Origin: Cohnella mopanensis
GTDB taxonomy: Bacteria > Bacillota > Bacilli > Paenibacillales > Paenibacillaceae
Length of the DNA: 64,000 bases
Reading direction: 5' to 3'
Assembly: GCF_022352055.1 (NCBI RefSeq)
Contig: NZ_JAKRWM010000001.1
Span: 558,001-622,000 of the forward strand
Shown here: positions 42,594 to 52,235 of the stretch, one piece after another
Position numbering within the stretch: the stretch's first letter is position 1
How the letters are laid out: the number at the start of each line of letters is the position of its first letter
Notes under the pieces: model-generated
Seen by the model: the letters and a program-made list of their open reading frames with translations, nothing else
Databases searched by the model: none
Told to the model about the DNA's origin: nothing
Program-made: the position numbers and the translations under genes

Positions 42594-43575
42594 CGTAACG
42601 GATGACAATCGTCCTCCGCTGCTCGTATTGGTCGGACCGACAGCGGTCGGCAAAACCGCGCTGAGCCTTCAGCTAGCCCATGCTTTGAATGCGGAAATCA
42701 TTAGCGGCGATTCGATGCAAGTGTATCGTCGCATGGATATCGGTACGGCCAAGCTTATGCCAGAGCATCGGGAGGAAATCCCGCACCATCTCATCGACAT
42801 TTGCGAGCCCGAGCATCCTTTCTCCGTATCGGAGTTTCAAAGCTTATGCACCCAGAAAATTCAGGACATTCATAGCAGAGGCCGGATACCTTTTATCGTC
42901 GGGGGGACGGGATTATATGTGGAGTCGGTGTGTTACGGGTTTCAATTCCAGGACATTGGCGCGGACGAATCGTTCAGGATAGAGATGAGAAATTTCGCGC
43001 ACGAGCAAGGTGCTCAAGCGTTACACGATCGGTTGAATGCGATCGATCCGATCTCTGCGGCTAAGCTTCATCCGAACGATGAAGGCAGGGTAATCCGAGC
43101 GCTCGAAGTGTTCCATCTGACGGGAAAGCCGCTTTCCGAATCGCAGGATCAGAAACGCGGAGACGACAAGAAGTCTCCCTATCGCTTATGTATTATTGGG
43201 TTAACGATGGACCGTGCGGAACTGTACGGCCGGATCGAGCATCGAGTCGACGACATGATTGCGGATGGCTTGGTGGAAGAAGTTCGTTCACTGCTGCAGT
43301 TGGGCGTTCCAAGGGATTCCGTATCGATGCGAGGCCTAGGATACAAAGAGATCGCGGCATATCTAGCTGGAGAAACAAACTTCGAGGATGCCGTCGCGAT
43401 ATTGAAGCGGGACACGAGGCATTTCGCCAAGAGGCAGCTCAGTTGGTTTCGCCACATGAAAGCTCTAGAATGGGTCGATGTTGGCGAAGCCGCAAAAAAC
43501 AACGATCTTTTCCCGCGAATTTGTGCTATAATAGCAGGAAAGTTTATGATTGATATTGAATATATTTGTTCATAA
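42586..43575 (+). CDS. miaA: tRNA dimethylallyltransferase MiaA
   Basis: The 329-residue enzyme transfers a dimethylallyl group to A37 of tRNAs reading UNN codons. The P-loop GPTAVGKTALSLQLA, the DSMQVYRRMDIGTAK segment, HHLIDICEPEHPFSV, and GGTGLY are all intact. It starts with TTG inside the methyltransferase gene and precedes hfq, as in many bacteria. The dimethylallyl donor is made by the isoprenoid route to which the upstream fni gene contributes. Confidence 0.96.
   Translation: MNNVTDDNRPPLLVLVGPTAVGKTALSLQLAHALNAEIISGDSMQVYRRMDIGTAKLMPEHREEIPHHLIDICEPEHPFSVSEFQSLCTQKIQDIHSRGRIPFIVGGTGLYVESVCYGFQFQDIGADESFRIEMRNFAHEQGAQALHDRLNAIDPISAAKLHPNDEGRVIRALEVFHLTGKPLSESQDQKRGDDKKSPYRLCIIGLTMDRAELYGRIEHRVDDMIADGLVEEVRSLLQLGVPRDSVSMRGLGYKEIAAYLAGETNFEDAVAILKRDTRHFAKRQLSWFRHMKALEWVDVGEAAKNNDLFPRICAIIAGKFMIDIEYICS
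43524..43532 (+). promoter_or_regulatory. Extended -10 promoter for hfq inside the end of miaA
   Basis: TGCTATAAT (hexamer 43527–43532) lies 72 bp before the hfq start, inside miaA. It has no clear -35. It would allow hfq to be expressed apart from the mutS–miaA genes. Confidence 0.5.
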
Positions 43576-43603
43576 ATATGAGTGACGATGGGGGGGACGG
43601 CCA

Positions 43604-43846
43604 ATGAACAAGTCCATTAACATCCAAGATACATTTCTTAATCAACTTCGCAAAGACAGCATTCCGGTCACTGTTTATTTGACCAACGGGTTTCAAATTC
43701 GCGGCGTTGTCCGCGCCTTTGACAACTTCACCATCGTAATCGATAGCGAGGGACGCCAGCAAATGGTTTATAAACATGCGATCAGCACGTTTATGCCGCA
43801 GCGTAACGTATCTCTCATGCAGCAAGAAAGCGGATCTGATAACTAA
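43604..43846 (+). CDS. hfq: RNA chaperone Hfq
   Basis: The 80-residue Sm-like protein forms hexameric rings that bind small RNAs and mRNAs. The Sm1 region ([30 protein letters not shown]) and Sm2 [10 protein letters not shown] match Bacillus Hfq. It has a short C-terminal tail. A strong GGGGGGG site lies upstream. It is followed by a hairpin terminator at 43922–43946. Confidence 0.97.
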   Translation: MNKSINIQDTFLNQLRKDSIPVTVYLTNGFQIRGVVRAFDNFTIVIDSEGRQQMVYKHAISTFMPQRNVSLMQQESGSDN

Positions 43847-43921
43847 TCCGGAAGCCTGCGGGCAAAGGGTTCGTGAAACTTTTCCAAGATAACATGCGTC
43901 TAACACAATAGGCCGGAACTT

Positions 43922-43950
43922 GAGCAACCCCTCACCGGGTTGTTCTTTCT
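43922..43950 (+). terminator. Intrinsic terminator after hfq
   Basis: The stem GAGCAACCC with GGGTTGTTC and a TTTCTTT tail follows hfq. Confidence 0.8.
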
Positions 43951-44049
43951 TTATGCGTAAGTCGCGCAGGCTACGGGTGAAGTCGTGTATGTTGGGTAAA
44001 TTAGAGATAAAAAGAGACAAGAGAGAACGGGATAGAAGGGGAGAATAAG

Positions 44050-46557
44050 ATGAACCAAACTGAAGCTCATGGCCAATCTGGCTCAATGGGAAGAAGCTCC
44101 AACAACGTAAGGGCTAAAGGGAAAGGAAAGGGTAAAGGCCCTAAAGGCCCGCGCAAAGGCAGGAAGAAGGCTGCGCTGATCTGGCTGTTCTTCGTAGCAT
44201 TGTTCGCAGTCGTCTGCGCAGTAGTCGGGTACTTGCTGATCATCTTGAACGGAGAACGCATTCTTAACGCGAATATCAATAAATTGAACTTGGATCAAGC
44301 TTCTATTATTATCGACAGGGATAATAACGAAGTCGCTAAGCTATACGTTGCGGAAGGTAATCGCGAATTCGTTCCGTTCGGGCAAATTCCGAAGCTCCTA
44401 CAGGACGCTTTCGTGGCGACAGAGGATAAACGCTTCTATGAACATAGCGGCGTAGACCTACTCGGCATCGGTCGGGCACTGGTCAAAGACGTCATTGCAA
44501 GGAGCGCCGTAGAAGGCGCAAGTACGATTACGCAACAACTGGCCAAAAACTTATTCTTGAACGCCGACAAAACGGTTTTCCGTAAAGGGACGGAGGCATC
44601 TATCGCTCTAGCTCTTGAACAGCAGAAGAGCAAGCAGGAGATTCTCGAGCTTTACTTAAACCGGATTTATTTCGGCAAAGGACAATATGGCGTTAAGACG
44701 GCTGCGAAATTTTATTTCGGCGTATCCGATCTTGAGAAGCTGGAATTGTGGCAAATGGCTACATTAGCCGGTATCCCTAAGGCTCCAGGCGTGTATAATC
44801 CAATTTCTAATCCGGAGAAATCGATGGAGCGTCGGGCAGTTGTCTTGAAGCTGATGTTCGATCAAGGACTCATTACGGAACAAGAGAAGGAAGCGGCTGC
44901 TAAAGTCGTGTACGAAGGGACGGCAACGACCGGGAAGAAAAACACGAAGTATTTGACCTATATTGATTATGTCGTAGACGAAGCGGTAGAAAGAACCGGC
45001 TTGAGCGAGGAAGAATTGCGCAGTGCCGGATATACGATTACGACGACAATCAATACGAAGGCCCAGCTCGCGATGGAGAAGGAATTCGCGAACAACGATC
45101 GTTTCGAGAAAAGCGTAGACGATAGGCCTGTTCAAGGGGCGATGGTCATCATGGATCAACATGACGGCTCTCTAATCGCGATGGTCGGAGGCAGGGATTA
45201 CGAGACTCAGGGGATGAATCGGGTAACTCAACAACGGCAACCGGGCTCATCATTCAAACCCATAATCGACTATGGTCCTGCGATCGAGACGGGAGATTAC
45301 TTCCCTTGGTCGACAGTCCAAGACGTCAAGCAATGTTACGGCGATTACTGTCCTTCCAATTCCAACAAGAACCAGTACTTGGGCGCCATTCCGATGAAGC
45401 AGGCCATCAAGGAATCGCGAAACGTATCCGCGGTATGGCTGCTGAATGAAATCGGAATTAAAACAGGGTTATCCTTCGCAGAGAATTTGGGCATTAAGCT
45501 ACAAAAAGAAGATCGCAACCTTTCCGTTGCTCTTGGAGGACTGTACCGCGGGGTGACTCCGCTTGAGATGGCAAGAGCATACGGGGCGTTCGCCAATGGC
45601 GGGAAGCTGCAAGATGCTCACAGCATCTTAGAGATTAAGAACAACAAAGGCGATATCGTGTATTCTTTTAATCCGTCCAAAGCTAAGCAAGTGATGAAAG
45701 ATACGACGTCCTATTACGTTACCGAGATGCTGAAGGGCGTCACGCAGCAAGGCGGAACCGGCGTTAGGGCAAACATTAGCGGCCGTACGGTAGCAGGGAA
45801 GACCGGAACGACGCAAGCGGGAATTCCGAATTACAAGACGAGTAAAAACCGTGACGTATGGTTCGTCGGATACACGCCGGAGTGGACCGCGGCAGTATGG
45901 TTCGGATATGACAAAACCGATAAGGAGCATCTGCTCAAGCAGAGCAGCGGTCAAGCAGCCGCCATGTTCTCGGCAGTCATGTCCAAAGCTCTCGAAGGCG
46001 TGAAACGCCAAAGCTTCCCGGTACCATCGAGCCTGCAACAGGAAGAGAAGATTCCCGGAGTGAGCGGACTGATGGCCTCTTATTCGCCGGAGCAAGTAAC
46101 GGTTGAGTTAATGTGGGCACCGGTCGAAGGCAAAGATATCACGTACAAGGTCTACCGCAAAGCAAACGGAGAAGCCGAGTTCAGACTTCTAGCCGAGGTG
46201 GGGGGGACGAACTACGACGATCTCACGGTATCACCCGATCAGACATTCAGTTATTACGTTACCGCTTATCAAGCGAGCAAAAAGCTGGAAAGCGCGCCAT
46301 CCGAGCAAGTCACGGTGACGGCCACGTCCGATTTGGGAGGTTCGCCACCGCCGGGAGAGGAAGAAGGCGGAGAAGGAGAACCCGGCGGATCTTCCCAGCC
46401 GCCGATCGAGATCGAGGTGCCGGGAGAATCTCCATCGCCTAGTCCGTCACCTACGCCGACGGAAACTCCGTCGTTGCCTCCAACGGAGTCGCCAACACCT
46501 AGCGAGAACGCGGGGACATCTCCGGAGGACATTCCGGTACAAAATCCTTTACCGTAA
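44050..46557 (+). CDS. Class A penicillin-binding protein (PBP1A type)
   Basis: The 835-residue bifunctional enzyme polymerises and cross-links peptidoglycan. A basic cytoplasmic tail rich in Gly and Lys precedes one membrane helix (about 40–63). The glycosyltransferase domain has catalytic EDKRFYEH and STITQQLAKN. The transpeptidase domain has SSFKP (Ser nucleophile), SRN and KTGTT. Residues about 680–765 resemble a fibronectin type III module. The last 70 residues are a Gly/Glu then Pro/Ser/Thr-rich tail likely spanning the wall. Ribosome binding site AGGGGAG. It is monocistronic with terminators on both sides. Confidence 0.95.
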   Translation: MNQTEAHGQSGSMGRSSNNVRAKGKGKGKGPKGPRKGRKKAALIWLFFVALFAVVCAVVGYLLIILNGERILNANINKLNLDQASIIIDRDNNEVAKLYVAEGNREFVPFGQIPKLLQDAFVATEDKRFYEHSGVDLLGIGRALVKDVIARSAVEGASTITQQLAKNLFLNADKTVFRKGTEASIALALEQQKSKQEILELYLNRIYFGKGQYGVKTAAKFYFGVSDLEKLELWQMATLAGIPKAPGVYNPISNPEKSMERRAVVLKLMFDQGLITEQEKEAAAKVVYEGTATTGKKNTKYLTYIDYVVDEAVERTGLSEEELRSAGYTITTTINTKAQLAMEKEFANNDRFEKSVDDRPVQGAMVIMDQHDGSLIAMVGGRDYETQGMNRVTQQRQPGSSFKPIIDYGPAIETGDYFPWSTVQDVKQCYGDYCPSNSNKNQYLGAIPMKQAIKESRNVSAVWLLNEIGIKTGLSFAENLGIKLQKEDRNLSVALGGLYRGVTPLEMARAYGAFANGGKLQDAHSILEIKNNKGDIVYSFNPSKAKQVMKDTTSYYVTEMLKGVTQQGGTGVRANISGRTVAGKTGTTQAGIPNYKTSKNRDVWFVGYTPEWTAAVWFGYDKTDKEHLLKQSSGQAAAMFSAVMSKALEGVKRQSFPVPSSLQQEEKIPGVSGLMASYSPEQVTVELMWAPVEGKDITYKVYRKANGEAEFRLLAEVGGTNYDDLTVSPDQTFSYYVTAYQASKKLESAPSEQVTVTATSDLGGSPPPGEEEGGEGEPGGSSQPPIEIEVPGESPSPSPSPTPTETPSLPPTESPTPSENAGTSPEDIPVQNPLP

Positions 46558-46583
46558 TGGATGAACGAATACGTATCGAGCAG

Positions 46584-46614
46584 CAGCTGAACCCAGTAGG
46601 GTTCAGCTGCTTTG
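46584..46614 (+). terminator. Intrinsic terminator after the penicillin-binding protein gene
   Basis: A perfect stem GCAGCTGAACC with GGTTCAGCTGC is followed by TTTGC. Confidence 0.85.
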
Positions 46615-46748
46615 CGTTCTGTAACGATTACCGGGCGTTGGTCAACTGGTTCGCGCAGGCAAGTTGTGGTAAGCTTTGAGTATATGGAGCTGTCGTAGAG
46701 ACGGCGAGGATTACACACTATCGTTGGACGGACGGAAAGGAATAGCTT

Positions 46749-47309
46749 ATGAAACGTAAATTTTCGGATCGAGCCAATTGGCGGCGGATACTTAAGAAAA
46801 GCTACGCTTGTATCCCGATGGAAGAACCTCATTTCAGAGGGTTCGTCACCCTATATCGAATCCATGAGCTGAGAGATCCATTATGGAAAGAATATAATGG
46901 CCGCAGAATGTGCCTAGCGGATCGCGGCTATTTGTGGATGCAGCATTTTCCGCGCGGCGAGCATTTCGTCGTCACGACGATGTTCGATGACAAAGGACAG
47001 GTCGTGCAGTGGTACATCGATATTTGCAAAATCCAAGGCTTGACGGATCAGCAGGTACCTTGGTTCGATGATCTCTTCTTGGACATCGTCGTTCTGCCGA
47101 CGGGCGAGAAGCTTCTGCTTGACGAGGATGAGCTGGAGGAAGCGCTTGATGAGGGACAGATCACTCCACGCGATTCAGCTATGGCGCAGAAAACGGCCGG
47201 ACGATTAATGGAGCTAATCAACCAAAATAAATTTCCGTATTTCGACCTAAGCTTAACGCATAGGAAGCTGTTACTTGACAAGCTGGGGTGGGAGAAAGGA
47301 ACCGTCTAA
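46749..47309 (+). CDS. DUF402 protein, nucleoside tri/diphosphate phosphatase-like (NtdP)
   Basis: The 186-residue protein belongs to the DUF402 family, as B. subtilis YgaC and S. aureus NtdP, which hydrolyse nucleoside tri- and diphosphates. Family landmarks are MEEPHFRGFVTLYRIHELRDPLWKEY and the metal-site region VVQWYIDICKIQGL…DLFLDIVVLP. The stop overlaps the ydcF-like start (TAATG), so the two are translated together. Function is by homology. Confidence 0.88.
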   Translation: MKRKFSDRANWRRILKKSYACIPMEEPHFRGFVTLYRIHELRDPLWKEYNGRRMCLADRGYLWMQHFPRGEHFVVTTMFDDKGQVVQWYIDICKIQGLTDQQVPWFDDLFLDIVVLPTGEKLLLDEDELEEALDEGQITPRDSAMAQKTAGRLMELINQNKFPYFDLSLTHRKLLLDKLGWEKGTV

Positions 47310-47977
47310 TGAGTGGATTTCCCAGAGGAAAAGGTTATGCCACATCATTGATCTATTCAGTGCCTAGGCAGCGTCCAAGGTGGCGGAAAGCCGCGATGTG
47401 GCTAGTCTCGATCGGCTTGATCGCACTAATTGCATGGTGTTCGACTTTATATTATTGGATTTCCCGATTCGAGGGCACGCCGGCCCCAGGTACTCCTATC
47501 CATGCGGACGTGGGAATCGTTCTGGGCGCGACTTTATGGAATAATGAGCCAAGCCCGGGACTACGGGAGAGGCTGGATCACGCGCTTTCGTTATATCGTT
47601 CGGGATCTTTCAAGAATTTCATCGTCACCGGGGGCTTGGATAGCAATGGGGCGACGCTCACCGAGGCTGAAGGAATGCGCAATTACTTGATCGCGCAGGG
47701 AGTACCGGAGTCCAATATTTTAATGGATTCGCTATCCCGTAGTACGTACGAGAATTTGATTTTCGCGCAAGACATCATGGATCGGCAAGAATGGCAAACC
47801 GCGGTAATCGTAACTCATGATTATCATGGATCTAGAGCCGCTGATATCGCCAAGACGGTTGGGTTCAACCCCGTGCAAGTGAGCGTTATGAAATCCAAGG
47901 TGTTAAAAATGTCCTATCACGAAACCCGCGAGATATTAGCCTATACGAAATGGCTCGCAACGAAGCTCTTCCTATGA
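47309..47977 (+). CDS. YdcF/SanA-like DUF218 membrane protein
   Basis: The 222-residue protein has one membrane helix (about 30–52) and a DUF218 domain (ADVGIVLGATLWNNEPSPGLRERLDHALSLY; VTGG; DSLSRSTYENL; VTHDYH). Relatives such as E. coli SanA and YdcF affect envelope integrity or bind SAM, but the activity is unclear. ATG 47309 overlaps the NtdP-like stop; the frame to 47288 lacks its own site. Confidence 0.87.
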   Translation: MSGFPRGKGYATSLIYSVPRQRPRWRKAAMWLVSIGLIALIAWCSTLYYWISRFEGTPAPGTPIHADVGIVLGATLWNNEPSPGLRERLDHALSLYRSGSFKNFIVTGGLDSNGATLTEAEGMRNYLIAQGVPESNILMDSLSRSTYENLIFAQDIMDRQEWQTAVIVTHDYHGSRAADIAKTVGFNPVQVSVMKSKVLKMSYHETREILAYTKWLATKLFL

Positions 47978-48051
47978 CTAGGGATCGGACGAACGGAATA
48001 CATTGGTATTGCGGCATATTCGTCGACTCAAAACCTATGGGGTGAAGCTTG

Positions 48052-49032
48052 ATGAACGCTAAAGCGAGCACGTCGGACGTAAGGGAAGCTTCTGCCGCAC
48101 AGAAGAGGCCGTCCCGGCAAATTAACGTGATTTTGCGCAACTCGGAACACGATGCAGCCGGGCACGCGCATGCGGCGGAAATCGCGGGGAACGCAAAGTC
48201 GTTGCCTCACCAAGGTCCATGGGCGGAATGGCAAAAGGAACTTGATCGAATGATCGGGCTGGATAACGTGAAAGAGCTCGTATACGAAATCTATGCTTTG
48301 TTGCAGATTATGCAGTATCGTCAAGAAGCTAACCTGCAAGCCCATGCACACGTTTACCATATGATTTTCAAAGGAAATCCCGGAACGGGTAAGACGACAG
48401 TCGCGAGACTGTTGGCGAAGTTGTTCCAAAGCATGGGGCTGCTGGCGAAGGGACATTTCGTCGAGGTAGAACGGGCAGACCTTGTCGGAGAATACATCGG
48501 ACATACGGCCCAGAAAACGAGGGAATTGGTTAAAAAGTCGCTCGGAGGGGTATTGTTCGTAGACGAAGCCTATAGCTTGGCGCGCGGCGGCGAGAAGGAT
48601 TTCGGTAAAGAAGCCATCGATACGCTTGTCAAAGCGATGGAGGATTATAAAAATCAGTTCGTGCTCATTCTAGCCGGATATACGTTGGAGATCGAAGCCT
48701 TCTTGTTGACGAACCCTGGGCTGCCCTCGCGTTTCCCGATTCAGATGGAGTTTCCCGATTATACCGTTGACCAGCTAGTGCAAATCGCCGAGGGCATGAC
48801 GAAAGAAAGAGAATACACGATGTTGCCGCAAACGCTGTTTAAGCTGCGTCAGCTGCTCGTTCAGGAAAAGACGGAATCCGTATACGATTTCAGCAACGCG
48901 AGGTATGTCCGCAACGTCTTGGAGCGGGCCATACGTTATCAAGCGGTAAGGCTGTTATCCCATTATCCGGCTAGCTCGCCCGGACGGTCGGAGCTCATGG
49001 CTCTTCGCCCTGAAGACATTCGCAGCTTATGA
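48052..49032 (+). CDS. spoVK: Stage V sporulation protein K (AAA+ ATPase)
   Basis: The 326-residue AAA+ protein is SpoVK, needed for spore maturation in the mother cell in Bacillus. Walker A is GNPGTGKTTVARL and Walker B is VLFVDEAYSLA, with sensor arginine PSRFP. A variable N-terminus of about 60 residues precedes GLDNVKELVYEIYALLQI. ATG 48052 is preferred over the adjacent TTG. It precedes hflX as in B. subtilis. Confidence 0.94.
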   Translation: MNAKASTSDVREASAAQKRPSRQINVILRNSEHDAAGHAHAAEIAGNAKSLPHQGPWAEWQKELDRMIGLDNVKELVYEIYALLQIMQYRQEANLQAHAHVYHMIFKGNPGTGKTTVARLLAKLFQSMGLLAKGHFVEVERADLVGEYIGHTAQKTRELVKKSLGGVLFVDEAYSLARGGEKDFGKEAIDTLVKAMEDYKNQFVLILAGYTLEIEAFLLTNPGLPSRFPIQMEFPDYTVDQLVQIAEGMTKEREYTMLPQTLFKLRQLLVQEKTESVYDFSNARYVRNVLERAIRYQAVRLLSHYPASSPGRSELMALRPEDIRSL

Positions 49033-49092
49033 TAGAAGTTGTTGCCTGACTTCTTGAACGCTAATTGCCGGCAACGAGAAAGAGGGTTGTAC

Positions 49093-50382
49093 ATGAGACA
49101 AAATACATATGACACGGGAGCCGGGGAGCAGGAAAAAGCATTGCTCGTTAGTCTTGTGACCGACAATGTCAGAAGATCGGGCGCCGATCCGCAACATTCT
49201 ATAGAAGAACTCGCATCTCTGGCCGATACGGCCGGCGTCGAGGTTATCGATTCCATCATGCAAAATCTGGACGTGCCGGACAAAAGATATTTCGTCGGCA
49301 AAGGCAAAGCGCAAGAAATCCGCACGCTTGCCGAACAGACAGGCGCGACTACCGCGATCTTCGATCAAGAGCTTTCCGGTGCGCAAGTGAGAAACCTTGA
49401 AGAAGTTCTAGATATGAAAATCATCGATCGCACTCAGCTTATTTTGGATATTTTCGCGGGGCGCGCCAAAACAAGGGAAGGTATTTTACAGGTGGAGCTC
49501 GCGCAGCTGTCGTATTTGCTTCCAAGGTTATCGGGACACGGCAAAAATCTGTCTCGGCTTGGTGGAGGGATCGGCACGAGAGGACCGGGAGAAACGAAGC
49601 TGGAGACGGACCGCAGACATATCCGCGACCGGATTACCGAGCTTAAGCGTCAATTAGAGACGGTTACCGCCCATCGTAATCTGCACCGTGAGCGCCGGCG
49701 TAAAGTCGGCGCGGTTCAGGTCGCGCTCGTCGGCTATACGAACGCGGGCAAATCGACTTTGCTTAGACAATTGACGGAGGCCGACGTATTAGCGGAAGAT
49801 AAGCTGTTCGCCACCTTGGATCCGACTTCTCGCAACTTGATTTTGCCGAGCGGCAAAGAGATCATCTTAACGGATACGGTTGGATTCATTCAGAACCTTC
49901 CGCATGATCTTGTCGCAGCTTTCCGCGCTACCTTGGAGGAAGCTGGCGAAGCCGATCTCCTGTTACATGTCGTCGATGCGTCGTCCCAGATGCGCGTTCG
50001 CCAGCAGAAGGTCGTGGAAGAGGTGCTGCAGGAGCTGGGAGCGGGCGGCAAACCAACGCTTATCGTTTATAACAAGATTGATCTAAGCTCGGAAGAAGCT
50101 TTATCGATGTTAACTGGCGGGCAGGACACGATTCGCGTGAATGCTTTCGTCGAACAAGATATGACTCATCTAAGAGAGGCGATCGAGGATCGGATTCTCG
50201 GCGAAGTGGCTGAATTCCGTATTCCGGCCTCCCGTGGAGATTTAGCGGCTTTGGCATACCGAGTTGGCGAAGTCGTCGAGCAAGACACGGACGAGGACTT
50301 CCTGGTTCTTTCCGTTAGGCTGAACCCGGCCGACATGGAAAAGTCGGGACGAGCGCTCGAGCCTTACCGGGCATCGGAATAA
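49093..50382 (+). CDS. hflX: Ribosome-associated GTPase HflX
   Basis: The 429-residue GTPase splits stalled or stress-damaged ribosomes. The N-terminal HflX domain (YFVGKGKAQEIR, DQELSGAQVRNLEEVL) and the RGPGETKLETDRR linker precede the G domain, with G1 GYTNAGKST, G3 DTVGFIQNLP and G4 NKID. The start is ATG 49093; the frame continues upstream without a ribosome binding site. It lies in the spoVK–hflX–ynbB–glnRA order of Bacillus. Confidence 0.95.
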   Translation: MRQNTYDTGAGEQEKALLVSLVTDNVRRSGADPQHSIEELASLADTAGVEVIDSIMQNLDVPDKRYFVGKGKAQEIRTLAEQTGATTAIFDQELSGAQVRNLEEVLDMKIIDRTQLILDIFAGRAKTREGILQVELAQLSYLLPRLSGHGKNLSRLGGGIGTRGPGETKLETDRRHIRDRITELKRQLETVTAHRNLHRERRRKVGAVQVALVGYTNAGKSTLLRQLTEADVLAEDKLFATLDPTSRNLILPSGKEIILTDTVGFIQNLPHDLVAAFRATLEEAGEADLLLHVVDASSQMRVRQQKVVEEVLQELGAGGKPTLIVYNKIDLSSEEALSMLTGGQDTIRVNAFVEQDMTHLREAIEDRILGEVAEFRIPASRGDLAALAYRVGEVVEQDTDEDFLVLSVRLNPADMEKSGRALEPYRASE

Positions 50383-50418
50383 ATTGAAGTTGTCGTATAC
50401 AATGAAAGGGAGAACAGG

Positions 50419-51687
50419 ATGCAGGACCACATACACGCAGAGTTTGAACAGCAATGGGAACAATGGTCGGAAGAAGCCGAAGAGCAAGTTGCTCCGAGGT
50501 TTCGCCTCCAAGATCGAATCGTAGAGAGCAACCAAGGGAAGGTTATTCGGGCCTTCCAGAAACATAGAGTGAGCGATTTCCATTTCGCCGCGTCGACCGG
50601 TTACGGATATAACGACAGCGGCCGGGAAGTTCTAGACCTTGTGTACGCAGATGTATTCGGAGCGGAATCGGCTATCGTGAGACCGCACCTTGTATCGGGA
50701 ACGCACACGATCTCGGCAGCTTTGTTCGGCTGTTTGCGGCCAGGGGACGAGCTTCTGTTCGTGACGGGACGGCCATACGATACGTTACATAAAGTTATCG
50801 GCAAACCGGGCGATGGGCTAGGCTCGTTGGCGGATTGGGGCGTCGTAACGAAAATCGTGCCGCTGCTGGCGGACGGAAGCGTGGATTGGGACGGGGTATC
50901 GGAAGCAGTGTCTGAGCGGACGAAAGTGTTTGCGATACAGCGTTCTAGAGGGTACGACTGGAGACCTTCCTTTACCGTGGAACAGATCGGAGATATGGTA
51001 ACGCGGATTAAAGCATTGCGGCCCGAAGGTATCGTATTCGTGGACAATTGTTATGGAGAGTTTACGGAAGAGAAGGAGCCCACCGAAGTTGGCGTGGATT
51101 TAATTGCCGGTTCTCTCATTAAGAATCCCGGGGGCGGACTCGCGGCAAGCGGAGGCTACATCGCCGGTAAGCAACGTTTGGTCGAACTCGCCGCTTATCG
51201 CATGACGGCGCCCGGTATCGGGGGAGAAGTCGGAGCGATGCTCGGCACGACGCGTTCCATCTATCAGGGGTTGTTCTTGGCGCCCTTGCTAGTAGGACAA
51301 GCGGTTAAAGGGAGTATTTTCGCATCGGCGATCTTCGCTAAGCTTGGCTTCGAAACCCATCCTCGGTGGGACGATCCGCGAACGGACCTCATACAAGCAA
51401 TCCGGTTCGCGGATGCGGATCAGCTCGTCCATTTCGTTCAATCGATTCAGAAAGCGGCCGCGGTTGACGCTCACGTCGTTCCTGAACCGTGGGACATGCC
51501 CGGCTATGAACATCCCGTCATCATGGCTGCCGGAACGTTCATTCAGGGAGGGAGCTTGGAGTTGTCGGCCGACGCTCCGGTTCGCGAACCGTATATCGCC
51601 TATATGCAGGGCGGGCTTACTTACGCGCATGTGAAGTTTGCCGTTAAACAAGCGCTTACGGAGTTTCGGAAACGCGGATATTTGTGA
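50419..51687 (+). CDS. PLP-dependent methionine gamma-lyase family protein (YnbB-like)
   Basis: The 422-residue protein belongs to the YnbB group of fold type I PLP enzymes, annotated as methionine gamma-lyase family or aluminium resistance protein. The probable PLP lysine is Lys235 in SLIKNPGGGLA, with VDNCYGEF carrying the ring-contacting Asp. The true substrate is not established. It lies between hflX and glnR as in B. subtilis. Ribosome binding site AAAGGGAG. Confidence 0.92.
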   Translation: MQDHIHAEFEQQWEQWSEEAEEQVAPRFRLQDRIVESNQGKVIRAFQKHRVSDFHFAASTGYGYNDSGREVLDLVYADVFGAESAIVRPHLVSGTHTISAALFGCLRPGDELLFVTGRPYDTLHKVIGKPGDGLGSLADWGVVTKIVPLLADGSVDWDGVSEAVSERTKVFAIQRSRGYDWRPSFTVEQIGDMVTRIKALRPEGIVFVDNCYGEFTEEKEPTEVGVDLIAGSLIKNPGGGLAASGGYIAGKQRLVELAAYRMTAPGIGGEVGAMLGTTRSIYQGLFLAPLLVGQAVKGSIFASAIFAKLGFETHPRWDDPRTDLIQAIRFADADQLVHFVQSIQKAAAVDAHVVPEPWDMPGYEHPVIMAAGTFIQGGSLELSADAPVREPYIAYMQGGLTYAHVKFAVKQALTEFRKRGYL

Positions 51688-51714
51688 GTTTCGCCGCCGG
51701 AAACCTTACATTCC

Positions 51715-51743
51715 TTGACACGTTTTGGGGTCGAGGGTACAAT
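51715..51743 (+). promoter_or_regulatory. Sigma-A promoter of the glnRA operon
   Basis: TTGACA (51715–51720) and TACAAT (51738–51743) are 17 bp apart. Just downstream TGTAA-N10-TAACA (51744–51763) is an inverted repeat resembling a GlnR box, but the spacing (10 instead of 7) is off, so GlnR binding there is uncertain. Confidence 0.7.
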
Positions 51744-51790
51744 GTAAGTGATTTCAATAACAACAAGTATAGTTGGAAGGTTGGTATGAC

Positions 51791-52204
51791 ATGGGCGACG
51801 AGATTCGCAGGAATATGGCGTTGTTTCCGATTGGCATCGTAATGAAGCTGACCGACCTGACCGCCCGCCAAATTCGATACTATGAGCAGCATGAATTAAT
51901 TCAGCCGGCTCGTACGGACGGTAACCAACGTTTATTTTCTTTCAATGATGTGGAAAGATTAATGGAAATCAAATCATTGATCGAGAAGGGCGTTAACATT
52001 GCAGGAATCAAACAAGTGATGAACCCGGTCGGACAGGACGAGAACGATGGAACGATCATCAACGAGGTTTCTGAGGTAAAGAGACGCGAGATGAGCGATT
52101 CCCAGCTTCACCGGATGCTCAAGCAGCAGCTGATGACAGGTAAACGGCCTGGTCAGGTGTCTTTGATTCAAGGCGAGTTATCCCGTTTTTTCAAAAACAA
52201 ATAA
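51791..52204 (+). CDS. glnR: Nitrogen regulator GlnR (MerR family)
   Basis: The 137-residue MerR-type repressor controls glnRA and other nitrogen genes when glutamine is plentiful. The HTH region reads MKLTDLTARQIRYYEQHELIQPART, with a long C-terminal tail that senses feedback-inhibited glutamine synthetase. ATG 51791 gives the usual MGDEIRRN start; upstream codons belong to the leader. It is 31 bp ahead of glnA in one operon with a consensus promoter. Confidence 0.96.
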   Translation: MGDEIRRNMALFPIGIVMKLTDLTARQIRYYEQHELIQPARTDGNQRLFSFNDVERLMEIKSLIEKGVNIAGIKQVMNPVGQDENDGTIINEVSEVKRREMSDSQLHRMLKQQLMTGKRPGQVSLIQGELSRFFKNK

Positions 52205-52235
52205 GACTAAATATGAAGCACTCTAGGAGGCTGTC

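Noticed and set aside
51744..51763. Canonical GlnR box
   Set aside because: TGTAA and TAACA half-sites are present but 10 bp apart, not the 7 bp of the known consensus, so it is only mentioned as a possibility.
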